DNA of 61,518 nucleotides from Pirellulales bacterium (GTDB lineage: Bacteria; Planctomycetota; Planctomycetia; Pirellulales; JAICIG01): NCBI GenBank assembly GCA_025927475.1, contig JAICLL010000015.1, forward strand, positions 1-61,518, given 5' to 3'. Every line of letters starts with the position of its first letter. Position 1 is the stretch's first letter. The notes under the pieces were generated by a model, which was not told where the DNA came from, ran no database searches, and saw only the letters and a list, made by a program, of their open reading frames with translations. Below are positions 26,604-34,676 of the stretch, one piece after another. The position numbers and the translations under genes are program-made.

Positions 26604-27767
26604 ATGCGATTCATACGCGCGGCGGCGTTGGGGGGAGCACTATCTAGTTTTCTATGGCTGGCGGGCGCCGGAATGGCCGACGACCACGCCTCGCCAGCCT
26701 CACAGCGGCGCGGCGCGGTTTCGCCGGAGAGCATTGCGAGCGGTTTTGCCGCCGAAGAGCCGCCCGTCATCATCGCGCCCGAAGATGCGCCCGTCCCCGA
26801 CGAAATCATGGCCGCGCCGTTGCCGAACACCAAGTGCGACCTGGGCAGGTTTGGCGGCAACTGGAGCGGGTTCACCGCCAAGAACTACTGCCGCCCGATC
26901 TATTTCGGGGCCGAATACTTGCTCATGCGGGCGCACTTCAGCCAGGCGATCGCCTTTGCCCAGGTCACCGACTCGATCCAGAACGGCATTCCCAACGAAC
27001 AGTCGAACGCGCGGGAAATCAACTTTCGCTACAACTCGGCGTTTCGCACCTATCTGGGCTACCATCTGAGTCCCGACTCGGACTTGCAAGTCACCTACTT
27101 CCACCTGAATACCAGCGTGGCGGTTAACGGCACGCCGGCACTGTCCAACCAGTTTTACATCGACGCCTTCGCCGACCGCGCCACGTTTGGCCAGACCATT
27201 GCCACCAAGTCGTCCATCCAGCTCAATATCTTCGATGTCGATTACGTCCGGCCCTATGTGGTGAAGCAGGGGCGAGTTGGCTTCCGGGTCGCCACGGGTT
27301 TGCGCTTTGCCGACATCCGCCAGCATTACGATTCGACGGTCTATACGGCCAGCGGCTTGCTGCAAGGCCAGGGCGTTTTTAACACCAGGTTCTTTGGCGT
27401 CGGCCCGCACTTCAGTGTGCTTGCCCAGGCGCGGCGGCGAGCCGACAGCCCCTTCTCGTTGGTGGCTCGCGGAGCGACTTCGTTGCTCGTGGGCGGCTAT
27501 AGCGTTTCTTCCGGCGCGGTGATTCCGGGCGTGGCCGGCGGCGGTCAGGCGGCCAGTCGCACCCTGACCGTGCCCGTCGTCGAAGCCGAGGTCGGCGGCG
27601 CCTGGCAGCCCACCGAGACGTTGATGTTCTCGGCGGGTTGGCTCTTCCAGGCCTACTACGACCTGGGCGTTTCCGGCGGCAACGACGGCGGCAAATTCAC
27701 CGAGGCCGACACCGCCAACATCATGGCCTTCGATGGGCTGTTTGTGCGCGGGCTGTGGCGCTATTAA
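26604..27767 (+). CDS. Outer-membrane beta-barrel protein, MOMP-like (Lpg1974 family type)
   Basis: 387 aa from ATG 26604 with AAGGCGAG upstream. Signal peptide: RAAALGGALSSFLWLAGAGM. After a Pro-rich spacer, alternating amphipathic strands fill the rest: YFGAEYLLMRAHFSQAIAFA, FRTYLGYHLSPDSDLQVTYF, LNIFDVDYVRPYVV, GFRVATGLRFADIRQHYDS, and a terminal aromatic residue pattern ending LWRY. This fits the pore-forming MOMP-like group common in planctomycetes. One small Cys pair (CDLGRF, NYCRP) lies near the mature N-terminus. Monocistronic, with a possible terminator after it. Confidence 0.78.
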   Translation: MRFIRAAALGGALSSFLWLAGAGMADDHASPASQRRGAVSPESIASGFAAEEPPVIIAPEDAPVPDEIMAAPLPNTKCDLGRFGGNWSGFTAKNYCRPIYFGAEYLLMRAHFSQAIAFAQVTDSIQNGIPNEQSNAREINFRYNSAFRTYLGYHLSPDSDLQVTYFHLNTSVAVNGTPALSNQFYIDAFADRATFGQTIATKSSIQLNIFDVDYVRPYVVKQGRVGFRVATGLRFADIRQHYDSTVYTASGLLQGQGVFNTRFFGVGPHFSVLAQARRRADSPFSLVARGATSLLVGGYSVSSGAVIPGVAGGGQAASRTLTVPVVEAEVGGAWQPTETLMFSAGWLFQAYYDLGVSGGNDGGKFTEADTANIMAFDGLFVRGLWRY

Positions 27768-27774
27768 CATCGGC

Positions 27775-27966
27775 TCACCACCGAACCGCGGGGGCGGTTG
27801 TTTTGGGCGGCGGCTTTGGGTAATTTAAGGTAGGTCCGAGCGGCGCCTGCCGGCGGATCTCGCTCTCAACCCGCCCCGGAACGAAGATCGCCCGCCAAAC
27901 AATCGTGCTCCCGTCGTTGTACCGGCCCGCGCGGCCCGGATCCGCCGGTTCGTAACCCCTTGGCAT
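27775..27966 (-). CDS. Doubtful small ORF opposite the intergenic gap
   Basis: 63-residue reading frame (MPRGYEPADPGRAGRYND...) in the gap between the porin and the adenylating enzyme. Codon use is not obviously noncoding, but no family, Shine-Dalgarno or neighbour supports it, and its 3' part overlaps the terminator-like hairpin. Listed only because the gap otherwise holds nothing. Confidence 0.2.
   Translation of the reverse strand: MPRGYEPADPGRAGRYNDGSTIVWRAIFVPGRVESEIRRQAPLGPTLNYPKPPPKTTAPAVRW
27784..27804 (+). terminator. Possible intrinsic terminator after the MOMP-like gene
   Basis: AACCGC-GGGG-GCGGTT followed by GTTTT, 17 nt after the stop codon. The stem has only six pairs and the T-run four, so this is a weak candidate. 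Confidence 0.4.
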
Positions 27967-28088
27967 CGTGCCGGGGCCTATGCCGAATCGCCGCCGGCCA
28001 CAAGGGTCGGGACTACCGGCGCCCAACACGGTCCCCTACGACGAAGACGCTCCGCGTTGGAATGTTGTCGCCCACCTGAGGAGAATTC

Positions 28089-29204
28089 ATGACTGTGACT
28101 GAAGCCCGACCGGCGGCCGATCTGCAAGCGGCCGCCAAAGCCGCGCGCGACCGGCTCGACGCGCATGCCTACGAGACCGTGCAGTGGCATTTTCATCCGT
28201 CAACCGGCTGCCCCTTCTGGCTGGAATATAAGTCGCAGCTCAGCTTCGATCCGCTCAAAGAAGTCAAGTCCTACGACGACCTGAAAAAGTTTCCGCCGTT
28301 TCAAGACGAATGGCTGCGGGGTGGGCCGGTGCGGCGCTGGGTGCCGAAGGCCTTCGCCGATCGGCCGGTGTATGTGTTTGAGACGGGCGGCACCACCGGC
28401 GTGCCCAAAAGCCGGATCTCGATCGACGATTTCCGCACCGACTATGAGCTGTTCAGCGACACGCTGCCCGAAGAGCATTTTCCCAAGGGCGCCAACTGGC
28501 TGATGCTCGGTCCCTCGGGTCCGCGGCGGCTGCGGCTGGCCGTCGAACACCTGGCTCAATATCGCGGCGGCATCTGCTTCTGCATCGACCTCGATCCGCG
28601 CTGGGTGGTCAAGCTCATCAAGAAGGGCTGGATGGAACATCTGGAAGCGTATAAGCAACACTGCATCGACCAGGCGGTCACGGTGCTCGGGGCCGGCCAC
28701 GACATCCGTTGCATGTTCACCACGCCCAAGCTGTTGGAAGCCCTGGCTCTGGAACTAGAGAAGCGGGGTTCGAGCATCCGGCAAACGGGCATCACCGGCA
28801 TTTTTTCGGGCGGCACCGAGTTCACGCCGCAGTGGACGCGCTTTGCCACCGAAGAGTTTTTGGACGGCGTGTATATGACGCCCACCTATGGCAACACCTT
28901 AATGGGACTGGCCTGTTCCAAACCGGTCACGCCCGCAGAGAACTACAAGATCAGCTACTATGCTCCGCAGCCGCGAGCGGTGGCCGAGGTGGTCGAGTTC
29001 AACGACGCGAACCAGTTGGTCAGTTATGGCGGCACGGGCCGCGTGAAACTGACGACGATGACCAAAGAGTTTTTTGTGCCCGGTTTTCTGGAGCGCGACG
29101 AAGGCGAGCGCGAACCGCCCTATGCCAAGTATCCTTGGGACGGCATCAGCGGCGTACGCCCGTTCCGGGAGTTGGCTGAGGCGACGACCGTGGGGGTTTA
29201 TTGA
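28089..29204 (+). CDS. LuxE/PaaK-like adenylate-forming enzyme
   Basis: 371 aa. ATP-binding loop of the ANL superfamily: VFETGGTTGVPKSRI. Later motifs are GIFSGGTEFTPQWTRF and VYMTPTYGNTLMGLA, equivalent to the aromatic-Gly-Thr-Glu region, and YGGTGRVKLTTMTKEFF. The size matches LuxE acyl-protein synthetases (about 370 aa), lacking the usual C-terminal ANL domain, rather than full phenylacetate-CoA ligases (about 430). It likely activates a carboxylic acid as acyl-AMP. Downstream on the same strand are an aldehyde dehydrogenase-fold protein and an iron alcohol dehydrogenase, suggesting acid to aldehyde to alcohol reduction (or the reverse). AGGAGAATTC is a good Shine-Dalgarno. Confidence 0.75.
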   Translation: MTVTEARPAADLQAAAKAARDRLDAHAYETVQWHFHPSTGCPFWLEYKSQLSFDPLKEVKSYDDLKKFPPFQDEWLRGGPVRRWVPKAFADRPVYVFETGGTTGVPKSRISIDDFRTDYELFSDTLPEEHFPKGANWLMLGPSGPRRLRLAVEHLAQYRGGICFCIDLDPRWVVKLIKKGWMEHLEAYKQHCIDQAVTVLGAGHDIRCMFTTPKLLEALALELEKRGSSIRQTGITGIFSGGTEFTPQWTRFATEEFLDGVYMTPTYGNTLMGLACSKPVTPAENYKISYYAPQPRAVAEVVEFNDANQLVSYGGTGRVKLTTMTKEFFVPGFLERDEGEREPPYAKYPWDGISGVRPFRELAEATTVGVY

Positions 29205-29270
29205 GGGGTCGGAGGCCAGAGGTCGGGGAGAAAAAGGGGCCCGAGGCCGGAGGCCGGAGGCCAGGGAAGA
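29205..29270. repeat. GGAGGCCAGAGGTC-type repeat, left flank of IVP gene
   Basis: Starts one base after the stop of the adenylating enzyme: GGGGTCGGAGGCCAGAGGTC and variants. It is inverted relative to the tract at 29742-29807. More copies are at 45650-45705 and 46418-46454. Confidence 0.75.
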
Positions 29271-29354
29271 CGAGGGAATAGCGACGGGCGATTAGGGACA
29301 AAACGAAGGCATGTTTTGGCATTGATTCGTGACTGTGCCACCGGAGATCCTGCG

Positions 29355-29732
29355 ATGAGCTCGTTTAACTACCGCGACCTACAAGTATGGCAAAAAGCAA
29401 TGGATTTTGTCCTGGCATGTTACGAGGCCGCCGCCGCGTTCCCTAAAATGGAACAATATGGATTGAGCAGCCAACTGCAACGAGCCGCGGTCTCGATTCC
29501 CGCCAACATCGCCGAAGGACACGGCCGACGTCATACTCGGGAATTCATCCACCACTTATCCATTGCATACGGCTCTTTAATGGAGGTCGAAACGCACGTA
29601 CAGATTGCCCAACGTCTCAACTACCTGAAATCTGATCGCGCCGCTCATATGTTGGAATCCAGCGCTGAAATTGGCCGCATGCTCAACGGGTTGACACAAT
29701 CGCTCGAACAACGCCTCAACGCTTCGTCCTAA
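29355..29732 (+). CDS. Four-helix bundle protein (23S rRNA IVP family)
   Basis: 125 aa from ATG 29355 (MSSFNYRDLQVWQKAMDF). Typical motifs: YRDLQVWQKAMDF, YGLSSQLQRAAVSIPANIAEGHGR, IAYGSLMEVETHVQIAQRL. The family was first found in intervening sequences of 23S rRNA genes but is also common as free-standing genes; function unknown, structurally a four-helix bundle related to Avd of diversity-generating retroelements. No rRNA or reverse transcriptase is near. The gene sits between two genes of a likely pathway and is flanked by inverted repeat tracts. Confidence 0.92.
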   Translation: MSSFNYRDLQVWQKAMDFVLACYEAAAAFPKMEQYGLSSQLQRAAVSIPANIAEGHGRRHTREFIHHLSIAYGSLMEVETHVQIAQRLNYLKSDRAAHMLESSAEIGRMLNGLTQSLEQRLNASS

Positions 29733-29741
29733 GAATTTTCT

Positions 29742-29807
29742 TCCCTGACCTCTGACCTCCGGCCTCTTTCTTACCCCGACCTCTGACCTCTGGCCTCCGA
29801 CCCCTGC
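29742..29807. repeat. GACCTCTGGCCTCC-type repeat, right flank of IVP gene
   Basis: CTGACCTCTGACCTCCGGCC and then CCCCGACCTCTGACCTCTGG; reverse complement of the tract at 29205-29270. Ends 5 nt before the aldehyde dehydrogenase-like start codon, so the repeat supplies that gene's leader. Confidence 0.75.
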
Positions 29808-29812
29808 TCACC

Positions 29813-31249
29813 ATGCTTAAGATTCCCGCTCTCCGTTGGGGCAAACCCTACGAATCGCTCGAAACCGATACCGTCACGCACTTCCTGACGGGCGAGCCCA
29901 TCGCCCAGGTCAGTCAGGCCAATGGCGGCTTGCTCGAGCGCGATATGCGCTTTGCCGCGCGTGCCCGAGACGTGCTGCGGCAGATTCCCTGCGGCGAACT
30001 GATCGAGCGCGTCAAAAAAGCCGGCGAGCTGTATCTCAACGGCACGCTGCCCATCGGCGATGGCCAGCAATCGCCCAAAGAGTTCGCTCGGCAGCAATCG
30101 GCCTCGACCGGCCTGCCGGAACACATGTGCGCCGCCAACATGCAGAAGAACTACTTCGTGTTGACGCACATGAACCAGATGCTCGACGCGTTGACTCGCG
30201 GGCTTGACCTGGAGATTCTCAGCCGCGGCTACGGCGTCGAGCAGCGCGGCGTGGTGGTGAGCTATCAGGCGCAGTCGCCGGTGGTCGGGCTGGTTCTGCC
30301 GTCGAATTCGCCGGGCGTGCACACACTTTGGCTGCCGGTCATTCCGATGCAGATCGGGCTGGTGCTTAAGCCGGGCCCGCAAGAGCCGTGGACGCCGTAC
30401 CGCATGGCGGCGGCGTTCTTCGAGGCGGGCATTCCGCGCGAGGCAATCTCGATCTACCCCGGCGGCGGTGAAGTGGGCGCCGCGGTGTTGGCCAATGTTG
30501 ACCGCGCCATGATCTTTGGCGGCACGGCCACCGTCGAGCGTTACAAAGGCAATCCGCGCGTACAAGCCCACGGTCCCGGCTTCAGCAAAATCTTGCTGGG
30601 CGACGACGTGGTCGATCAATGGGAGAAATACATCGACCTGATCGCCGACAGCGTGTACCTGAACAGCGGACGCGGCTGCATCAATTGCTCGGGCGTGTGG
30701 GCCTCGCGGCACACCGACAAAATTGCTCAGGCGCTGGCCGAGCGGCTGGGGCCGATCGAGGCCTTGCCGCCCGAAGACCCCAAGGCCGGTTTGGCCGCCT
30801 TCACCGTGCCCGGCTCGGCTCAGGCCATTTGGAAGTCGATCGAGGCCGACCTCGGCGAGAACGGCGTGCGTCACGCCACCGAACCGTATGGCCCCCGGCT
30901 GGTCGAACGTGAGCGTTGCGCCTACCTGCGGCCGGTGGTCGCGCAATGCGAATCGCCCGACAACGCCATCGCCAAAAAGGAATTCATGTTCCCGTTTGTA
31001 ACGGTGGTCAAATGCCCGCAAGAGAAAATGCTGGAGTCGATCGGTCCCACGCTGGTCTGCACCGGCATCACCGACGACGCCAAATTTCAGCGCGAGCTGA
31101 CCGACGCCACGCACATCGACCGCTTGAACATCGGTCCGATTCCAACCATCAAGCTCGACTGGTTGCAGCCGCACGAAGGGAACATTGTCGAGTTTCTGTT
31201 CCGCGCTCGGGCGTATCAACTTCCCAAAGAAAAACTGGCGGCGATTTGA
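29813..31249 (+). CDS. Aldehyde dehydrogenase-fold protein, probably acyl-reducing type
   Basis: 478 aa. NAD(P)-binding fold with PVVGLVLPSNSPGVHTLWLP and IYPGGGEVGAAVLANVDRAMIFGG. The catalytic Cys is likely Cys289 in NSGRGCINCSGVW (a second Cys at 292). The general-base Glu of ordinary aldehyde dehydrogenases, expected in an ELGG motif, is replaced: RVQAHGPGFSKILLGDD. Loss of that Glu is typical of CoA-acylating or acyl-reducing members such as LuxC-like reductases, and the length is close to LuxC. Together with the LuxE-like gene it could reduce an activated acid. No Shine-Dalgarno is evident within the repeat leader. The substrate is unknown. Confidence 0.8.
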   Translation: MLKIPALRWGKPYESLETDTVTHFLTGEPIAQVSQANGGLLERDMRFAARARDVLRQIPCGELIERVKKAGELYLNGTLPIGDGQQSPKEFARQQSASTGLPEHMCAANMQKNYFVLTHMNQMLDALTRGLDLEILSRGYGVEQRGVVVSYQAQSPVVGLVLPSNSPGVHTLWLPVIPMQIGLVLKPGPQEPWTPYRMAAAFFEAGIPREAISIYPGGGEVGAAVLANVDRAMIFGGTATVERYKGNPRVQAHGPGFSKILLGDDVVDQWEKYIDLIADSVYLNSGRGCINCSGVWASRHTDKIAQALAERLGPIEALPPEDPKAGLAAFTVPGSAQAIWKSIEADLGENGVRHATEPYGPRLVERERCAYLRPVVAQCESPDNAIAKKEFMFPFVTVVKCPQEKMLESIGPTLVCTGITDDAKFQRELTDATHIDRLNIGPIPTIKLDWLQPHEGNIVEFLFRARAYQLPKEKLAAI

Positions 31250-31273
31250 GTCGCAAGAGTGAACAGAAGATTT

Positions 31274-31428
31274 GAACAGAAGGTAACAAAGAGAACGAAG
31301 AAAGAGTTAGCACAACTAACCCGACGCGTAAGCGAAGACGTTTGGCGATGATGCGACAGCCTCGCTTACGCTTCGGGTTTGTGTTGTCGCCTCATTTCTT
31401 TCTTCGTTCTCTTTGTTGCCTTCTGTTC
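31274..31428. repeat. Composite nested inverted-repeat element (MITE-like)
   Basis: Outer arms of 32 nt (31274-31305 and 31397-31428) match in 31 positions; they begin GAACAGAAGG and end CCTTCTGTTC. Nested inside is a second inverted pair of about 25 nt containing CCCGACGCGTAAGCGA and TCGCTTACGCTTCGGG. No ORF inside. It separates the aldehyde and alcohol dehydrogenase genes. Confidence 0.85.
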
Positions 31429-31462
31429 AGACTGTCCCACCCATCGAACATGTTGTAGGCGA

Positions 31463-32614
31463 ATGATTCCGTTTGACTTTCAACTTCGCACGCGGATTGT
31501 GTTCGGTCCCGATCGGGTCGATACCTTGGGCGAGTTGGCGGCCGAGCTGGGGGCGCGGCGAGCGATGGTGGTGAGCGATCCGGGCATTGTGGCAGCCGGC
31601 CATGCCGTCCGTGGCGTGGCGGCCCTCGAGCGGGCCGGCATCGAAACACACTTGTTCGAGGGCGTCGGCGAGAATCCCACCGACGAGCAAGTCGAGGCGG
31701 GCGTGGCCTTCGCCAGGCAATGCCGCCCCGAACTGCTCGTGGGCCTCGGCGGCGGCAGCTCGATGGACTGCGCCAAAGGAATCAACTTTATCTTTTGCTG
31801 CGGCGGACGAATTCAAGATTATTGGGGCACGGGCAAGGCCACCCGTCCGCTTTTGCCGATGATCGGCGTGCCCACCACCGCGGGCACCGGCAGCGAGGCG
31901 CAATCGTTCGCCCTGATCAGCGATAGCCAGACGCACGTAAAGATGGCCTGCGGCGATAAGAAGGCCGCGTGCAGCGTGGCCCTGCTCGATCCCACGCTCA
32001 CCGTAACCCAGCCCGCGACGGTCACCGCGCTGACCGGCATCGACGCCATCGCTCATGCCGTCGAAACCTATGTGACCAGCCGCCGCAACGCCGTCTCGCT
32101 GGCCTTCAGCCGCGAGGCTTGGCAGTTGCTTGCCGAGAATTTCGAGCGCGTGCTCTCGCATCCCGAAGACCTGGCGGCACGGGGCGGCATGCAGCTTGGC
32201 GCGTGCTTTGCCGGGCTGGCCATCGAAAATTCAATGTTGGGCGCGGCCCACGCCTTGGCCAACCCGCTGACGGCGATTTACGACATTGTGCATGGCAAGG
32301 CGATCGGCCTGATGCTGCCGCACGTCATCCGCTTCAACGGCGTCGAGTTTGATGGTTGGTATCGCGAGTTGTTGGAATATGTACCCCACACCAACGGCGC
32401 CTCTCGGCACGCGAAGGCGTCGGAAGTGCTGGCCGAGGTGGTGGCCAAGTTCGCCGTCGAGGCGGGCTTGCCCGATCGCTTATCGCAATGCGGCATCGAT
32501 CGCCACCGTCTGCCCGAGCTGGCCGCCGACGCCGCCCGACAATGGACCGGCGGCTTTAATCCGCGCCGCGTTGGAGAACAAGAATTACTATCCCTCTATG
32601 AAGCTGCATTTTAA
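31463..32614 (+). CDS. Iron-containing alcohol dehydrogenase (group III)
   Basis: 383 aa from ATG 31463 (MIPFDFQLRTRIVFGPD). Family features: NAD-binding ELLVGLGGGSSMDCAKGINF, GVPTTAGTGSEA, DPTLTVTQPATVTALTGIDAIAHAVETY (metal-binding Asp and His), LGAAHALANPLTAIYDIVHGKA (metal His residues) and LPHVIRFN. It interconverts an alcohol and an aldehyde with NAD(P)H. It is probably the last step of the activation-reduction group starting at 28089. Its stop lies one base before the start of the next gene. Confidence 0.92.
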   Translation: MIPFDFQLRTRIVFGPDRVDTLGELAAELGARRAMVVSDPGIVAAGHAVRGVAALERAGIETHLFEGVGENPTDEQVEAGVAFARQCRPELLVGLGGGSSMDCAKGINFIFCCGGRIQDYWGTGKATRPLLPMIGVPTTAGTGSEAQSFALISDSQTHVKMACGDKKAACSVALLDPTLTVTQPATVTALTGIDAIAHAVETYVTSRRNAVSLAFSREAWQLLAENFERVLSHPEDLAARGGMQLGACFAGLAIENSMLGAAHALANPLTAIYDIVHGKAIGLMLPHVIRFNGVEFDGWYRELLEYVPHTNGASRHAKASEVLAEVVAKFAVEAGLPDRLSQCGIDRHRLPELAADAARQWTGGFNPRRVGEQELLSLYEAAF

Positions 32615-32615
32615 A

Positions 32616-34433
32616 ATGAACGAGCAGATGTTCGAGAAACGCGCGCGGCTCGCGGAACTGGCCCAAAGTCGCCTTCCGCTCCGCGAAATTAGCGCTACTT
32701 TCGCGGAGCGAAAGGCGACAATCGAGTGCGGCGTATTTGCTCTCGTCGCCTTCGCAGTACTCGCGATGTTCGCTCCTTCCGCCGCCGCCGAGCCGCCTGC
32801 CCGTTGGATCTATCTGATGACCAACCTGCAGGTGAATGACAATGTTCCGCAAGCCGAGGCGTTGCTGCGGCGGGCGGCCAAGGCCGGTTACAACGGCGTG
32901 CTGCTGGCCGACTATAAGCTGAATATTCTCGATCGCGTACCCGAGCATTACTTCGCCAATGCGCGACATTTCAAAGCGGCGGCCGACGAGTTAAAGATCG
33001 AAATCATTCCGGCGGTGGCGCCGTTCGGCTATAGCGAGGGCATTTTGGCGCACGACCCGAACCTGGCCGAAGGTTTGCCGGCGCGCGACGTGCCGCTGCG
33101 CGTAAAGGGCCGCGAAGCGACGGTCGATTCTGCGCTGGCCGACGCCTTGCCCGGCGGCGCGTTTGAGGAGCATCGCGGCCAGGCATTCACCGGCTGGGAT
33201 TTCCAGGACGAGCCAGGCAAGCTCAGCTTCGTTGATACACAGGTCCATCATGGCGGCGGCAGTTCGCTGCGGTTCGACCAGCCGGCAAAAAACAATCCGC
33301 CCAGCGGAAACGCCCGGGTTTCAAAACTCGTCAAAGTGCATCCGTGGGGGCAGTACCACGCTTCGATCTGGATCAAAACGCAGGGGTTCGAGCCGGCCCG
33401 CGATGTTCATATGTTCGCCCTATCGGCGTCGGGCCAAAAGCTCTCGCAGAGCAATCTGGGCGTCAAGCCCGATCAGGACTGGACCGAACACCATATCGTG
33501 TTCAACAGCCTCGACAACGACGAGGTGAGGTTTTATGTGGGGGCCTGGGGCGGACGGACCGGCAAGCTGTGGCTCGACGACGCGCGGCTCGAAGAGACGG
33601 CGTTCATCAACCTGTTGCGGCGGCCCGGCTGCCCGCTCACGATCGCCGGCGAAAACGGCACGGTGTATCAGGAAGGCCGCGACTACGCCGAGCTGCGCGA
33701 TCCGCGGATGGGCTCGATCCAATGGCAAGGCGGTTTTGAAGTCTATCACCAACCGCCGCTGCTGACCATTCCCGCCGGCTCGCGCATCAAGGACGGCCAA
33801 CCGTTGCGGGCCAGTTTCTATCACGCGGTGACGATCTATGACAACCAGGTGCCCTGTTCGCTGGCCGAGCCGCGCGTATTCGAAATCTTGAAAGACCAGG
33901 TGGAGCGGGTCGAGAAGCTTTTCCACCCCAAGACCTATATGCTGAGCCACGACGAGATCCGCGTGGCCAACTGGACGGAAGACGAACTTCGCCCCGGCCG
34001 CACCGCCGGCGAACTGCTGGCCGAAAATGTACGCCGCTGTGTCGAAGTAGTCCGGCAGATCAATCCCCAAGCGCGGCTCTGCTTCTGGTCGGACATGTTC
34101 GATCCGCATCACAATGCGGTGAAAGATTTTTTTCTGGTCAACGGCGATTTGGCGGGTTCGTGGGAGGGCTTGCCGCGCGACGCGATCATCATCAATTGGA
34201 ACTCGACCAAGCCGCACGAGAGCTTGCCGTTTTTTGCCGGTCGCGGGCACCAGCAGGTTTTGGCCGGCTATTACGACGGCAGCGCCGAGTCGATCCAACC
34301 GTGGCTTGCCGCCGGCAAAGATTTGCAAGGCATCCAGGGCGCGATGTACACCACCTGGCGGCACAACTACGATGAGTTGGAGGCGTTTGCGAAATACGCG
34401 TGGGGATTTTCCTCAATCGATGTGGTAAAATAA
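32616..34433 (+). CDS. Secreted glycosidase-like protein with a palindromic element in its leader
   Basis: 605 aa from ATG 32616; ATG 32598 would overlap the preceding stop. Residues 1-18 are followed by a translated palindrome (about 18-35, LPLREISATFAERKAT), then a hydrophobic signal segment (GVFALVAFAVLAMFAPSAAAE). No start codon exists between palindrome and signal, so the element must be translated. The mature part starts like a TIM-barrel hydrolase (AEALLRRAAKAGYNGVLLADY), has a beta-sandwich, CBM-like middle (VHHGGGSSLRFDQPAKN) and barrel motifs near the end (YMLSHDEIRVANW, LCFWSDMFDPHHNA). It resembles family 20-type hexosaminidases loosely; the substrate is unknown. Confidence 0.7.
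   Translation: MNEQMFEKRARLAELAQSRLPLREISATFAERKATIECGVFALVAFAVLAMFAPSAAAEPPARWIYLMTNLQVNDNVPQAEALLRRAAKAGYNGVLLADYKLNILDRVPEHYFANARHFKAAADELKIEIIPAVAPFGYSEGILAHDPNLAEGLPARDVPLRVKGREATVDSALADALPGGAFEEHRGQAFTGWDFQDEPGKLSFVDTQVHHGGGSSLRFDQPAKNNPPSGNARVSKLVKVHPWGQYHASIWIKTQGFEPARDVHMFALSASGQKLSQSNLGVKPDQDWTEHHIVFNSLDNDEVRFYVGAWGGRTGKLWLDDARLEETAFINLLRRPGCPLTIAGENGTVYQEGRDYAELRDPRMGSIQWQGGFEVYHQPPLLTIPAGSRIKDGQPLRASFYHAVTIYDNQVPCSLAEPRVFEILKDQVERVEKLFHPKTYMLSHDEIRVANWTEDELRPGRTAGELLAENVRRCVEVVRQINPQARLCFWSDMFDPHHNAVKDFFLVNGDLAGSWEGLPRDAIIINWNSTKPHESLPFFAGRGHQQVLAGYYDGSAESIQPWLAAGKDLQGIQGAMYTTWRHNYDELEAFAKYAWGFSSIDVVK
32668..32719. repeat. 52-bp palindromic element, copy 2 (inside an ORF)
   Basis: Same element as 6712-6763 and 56527-56578, with a few changes (GTCGCCTTCCGCTCCGCGAA at the left half). 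It is read in frame within the N-terminus of the secreted glycosidase-like protein. Confidence 0.92.
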
Positions 34434-34472
34434 ACGCAGGAAGTGAACGATGCAAATCCGAGGGCGACTACG

Positions 34473-34676
34473 ATGTTGAACACGGTTCGTGCGGTGATTC
34501 GAGATGGAAGGGTCGAATTCGCTGAGAAGGTTGACGTTCCCGAGGGAACGGAGTTACTGGTCACGATTTTATCCGGCGATGATGCGGAGTTTTGGCTAAA
34601 GGTCAGCGAAAGTTCGTTAGGCCCCATCTGGGACAACCCCGCCGATGATATCTATGCCGAGCTACTCGAAGAATGA
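34473..34676 (+). CDS. MazE-position antitoxin, AF2212/DUF104-like
   Basis: 67 aa from ATG 34473 (MLNTVRAVIRDGRVEF). The start is a swapped-hairpin-like strand pair, VRAVIRDGRVEFAEKVDVPEGTELLVTI, typical of small antitoxins with VPEG motifs. The acidic C-terminal tail (DNPADDIYAELLEE) would bind and neutralise the toxin. It overlaps the toxin start, the usual antitoxin-first order with coupled translation. An autoregulated promoter is expected upstream but was not identified. Confidence 0.82.
   Translation: MLNTVRAVIRDGRVEFAEKVDVPEGTELLVTILSGDDAEFWLKVSESSLGPIWDNPADDIYAELLEE

Noticed and set aside
29355..29732. A 23S rRNA gene around the IVP protein, or a diversity-generating retroelement
   Set aside because: No rRNA-like sequence, reverse transcriptase, TR/VR repeats or Avd-target protein is nearby.
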